Source of the DNA: Eubacterium sp.
GTDB lineage: Bacteria > Bacillota_A > Clostridia > Lachnospirales > Lachnospiraceae
Length of the DNA: 22,128 nt
NCBI GenBank assembly: GCA_023663915.1
Contig: JAMPGN010000047.1
Coordinates: forward strand, 1 to 22,128
Reading direction: 5' to 3'
Shown here: piece after piece, positions 22,019-22,128 of the stretch
How positions within the stretch are numbered: position 1 is the first letter of the stretch
Layout: each line of letters begins with the position of its first letter
Made by a program: the position numbers and the translations under genes
The notes under the pieces: generated by a model
Databases searched by the model: none
The model's input: only the letters and a program-made list of their open reading frames with translations
Told to the model about the DNA's origin: nothing

Positions 22019-22128
22019 GTGTAGTTAGTGTAGCATGATTAACTCCGTCTGTCAATGGTTATAACTAAAAATGCAGGATAAACTTATAAACTGTTATTTC
22101 AACCAACCCCATTATGGGATCTTTAAAA

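Overview
The window looks like chromosome of an anaerobic, low-to-mid GC Firmicute, most likely a gut Lachnospiraceae-type Clostridium relative. The reasons are the reverse-rubrerythrin/rubredoxin/PerR oxygen-defence set, a clostridial-style T-box leader in front of a prolyl-tRNA synthetase of the archaeal/eukaryotic-like type, a YtvI-like AI-2E membrane protein, acetate kinase fermentation, strong AGGAGG ribosome binding sites and TTGACA/TATAAT promoters. This placement is inferred from gene content; no rRNA or other marker gene is present.

Layout. (1) 1-526: the first codons of a gene leaving the window on the minus strand, then AT-rich non-coding DNA ending in a minus-strand terminator. 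(2) 527-1873, minus strand: rubredoxin, reverse rubrerythrin and a PerR-type regulator, with a perfect palindromic operator just downstream of the perR promoter. (3) 1954-5304, plus strand: an extended -10 promoter, a leader with four consecutive hairpins, a sensor kinase, its OmpR-type response regulator, an RluA-type pseudouridine synthase and a terminator. (4) 5372-6439: AI-2E/YtvI-like permease. (5) 6467-13277: a promoter followed by two tandem paralogous O-antigen-ligase-like membrane proteins, an N-acetylhexosamine 1-kinase (NahK-like) and a large lipoprotein that joins an N-terminal propeller-like region to an ABC-type solute-binding domain. This is the most unusual gene set here and suggests surface-glycan handling. 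(6) 13375-17054: T-box-controlled proS, then ackA and a small membrane-anchored protein, closed by a strong terminator. (7) 17055-22128: a more AT-rich accessory-looking stretch with an ACT-domain protein, LysR regulator, LysE-type exporter, DegT-family aminotransferase and GrpB-family protein, interleaved with three gene remnants: a GNAT acetyltransferase tail, an internal piece of an ArgD-type aminotransferase and a 5'-truncated Abi_2-type gene.

How the parts work together. The PerR module probably responds to peroxide and supplies rubrerythrin plus its electron carrier. The kinase/regulator pair is probably autonomous, since no obvious target gene adjoins it. The LysR/LysE pair looks like a regulator with the exporter it controls, and an inverted repeat lies between them. 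No tRNA, rRNA, CRISPR array, transposase or integrase gene was seen. Most calls rest on reading protein motifs by eye; no database search was possible.
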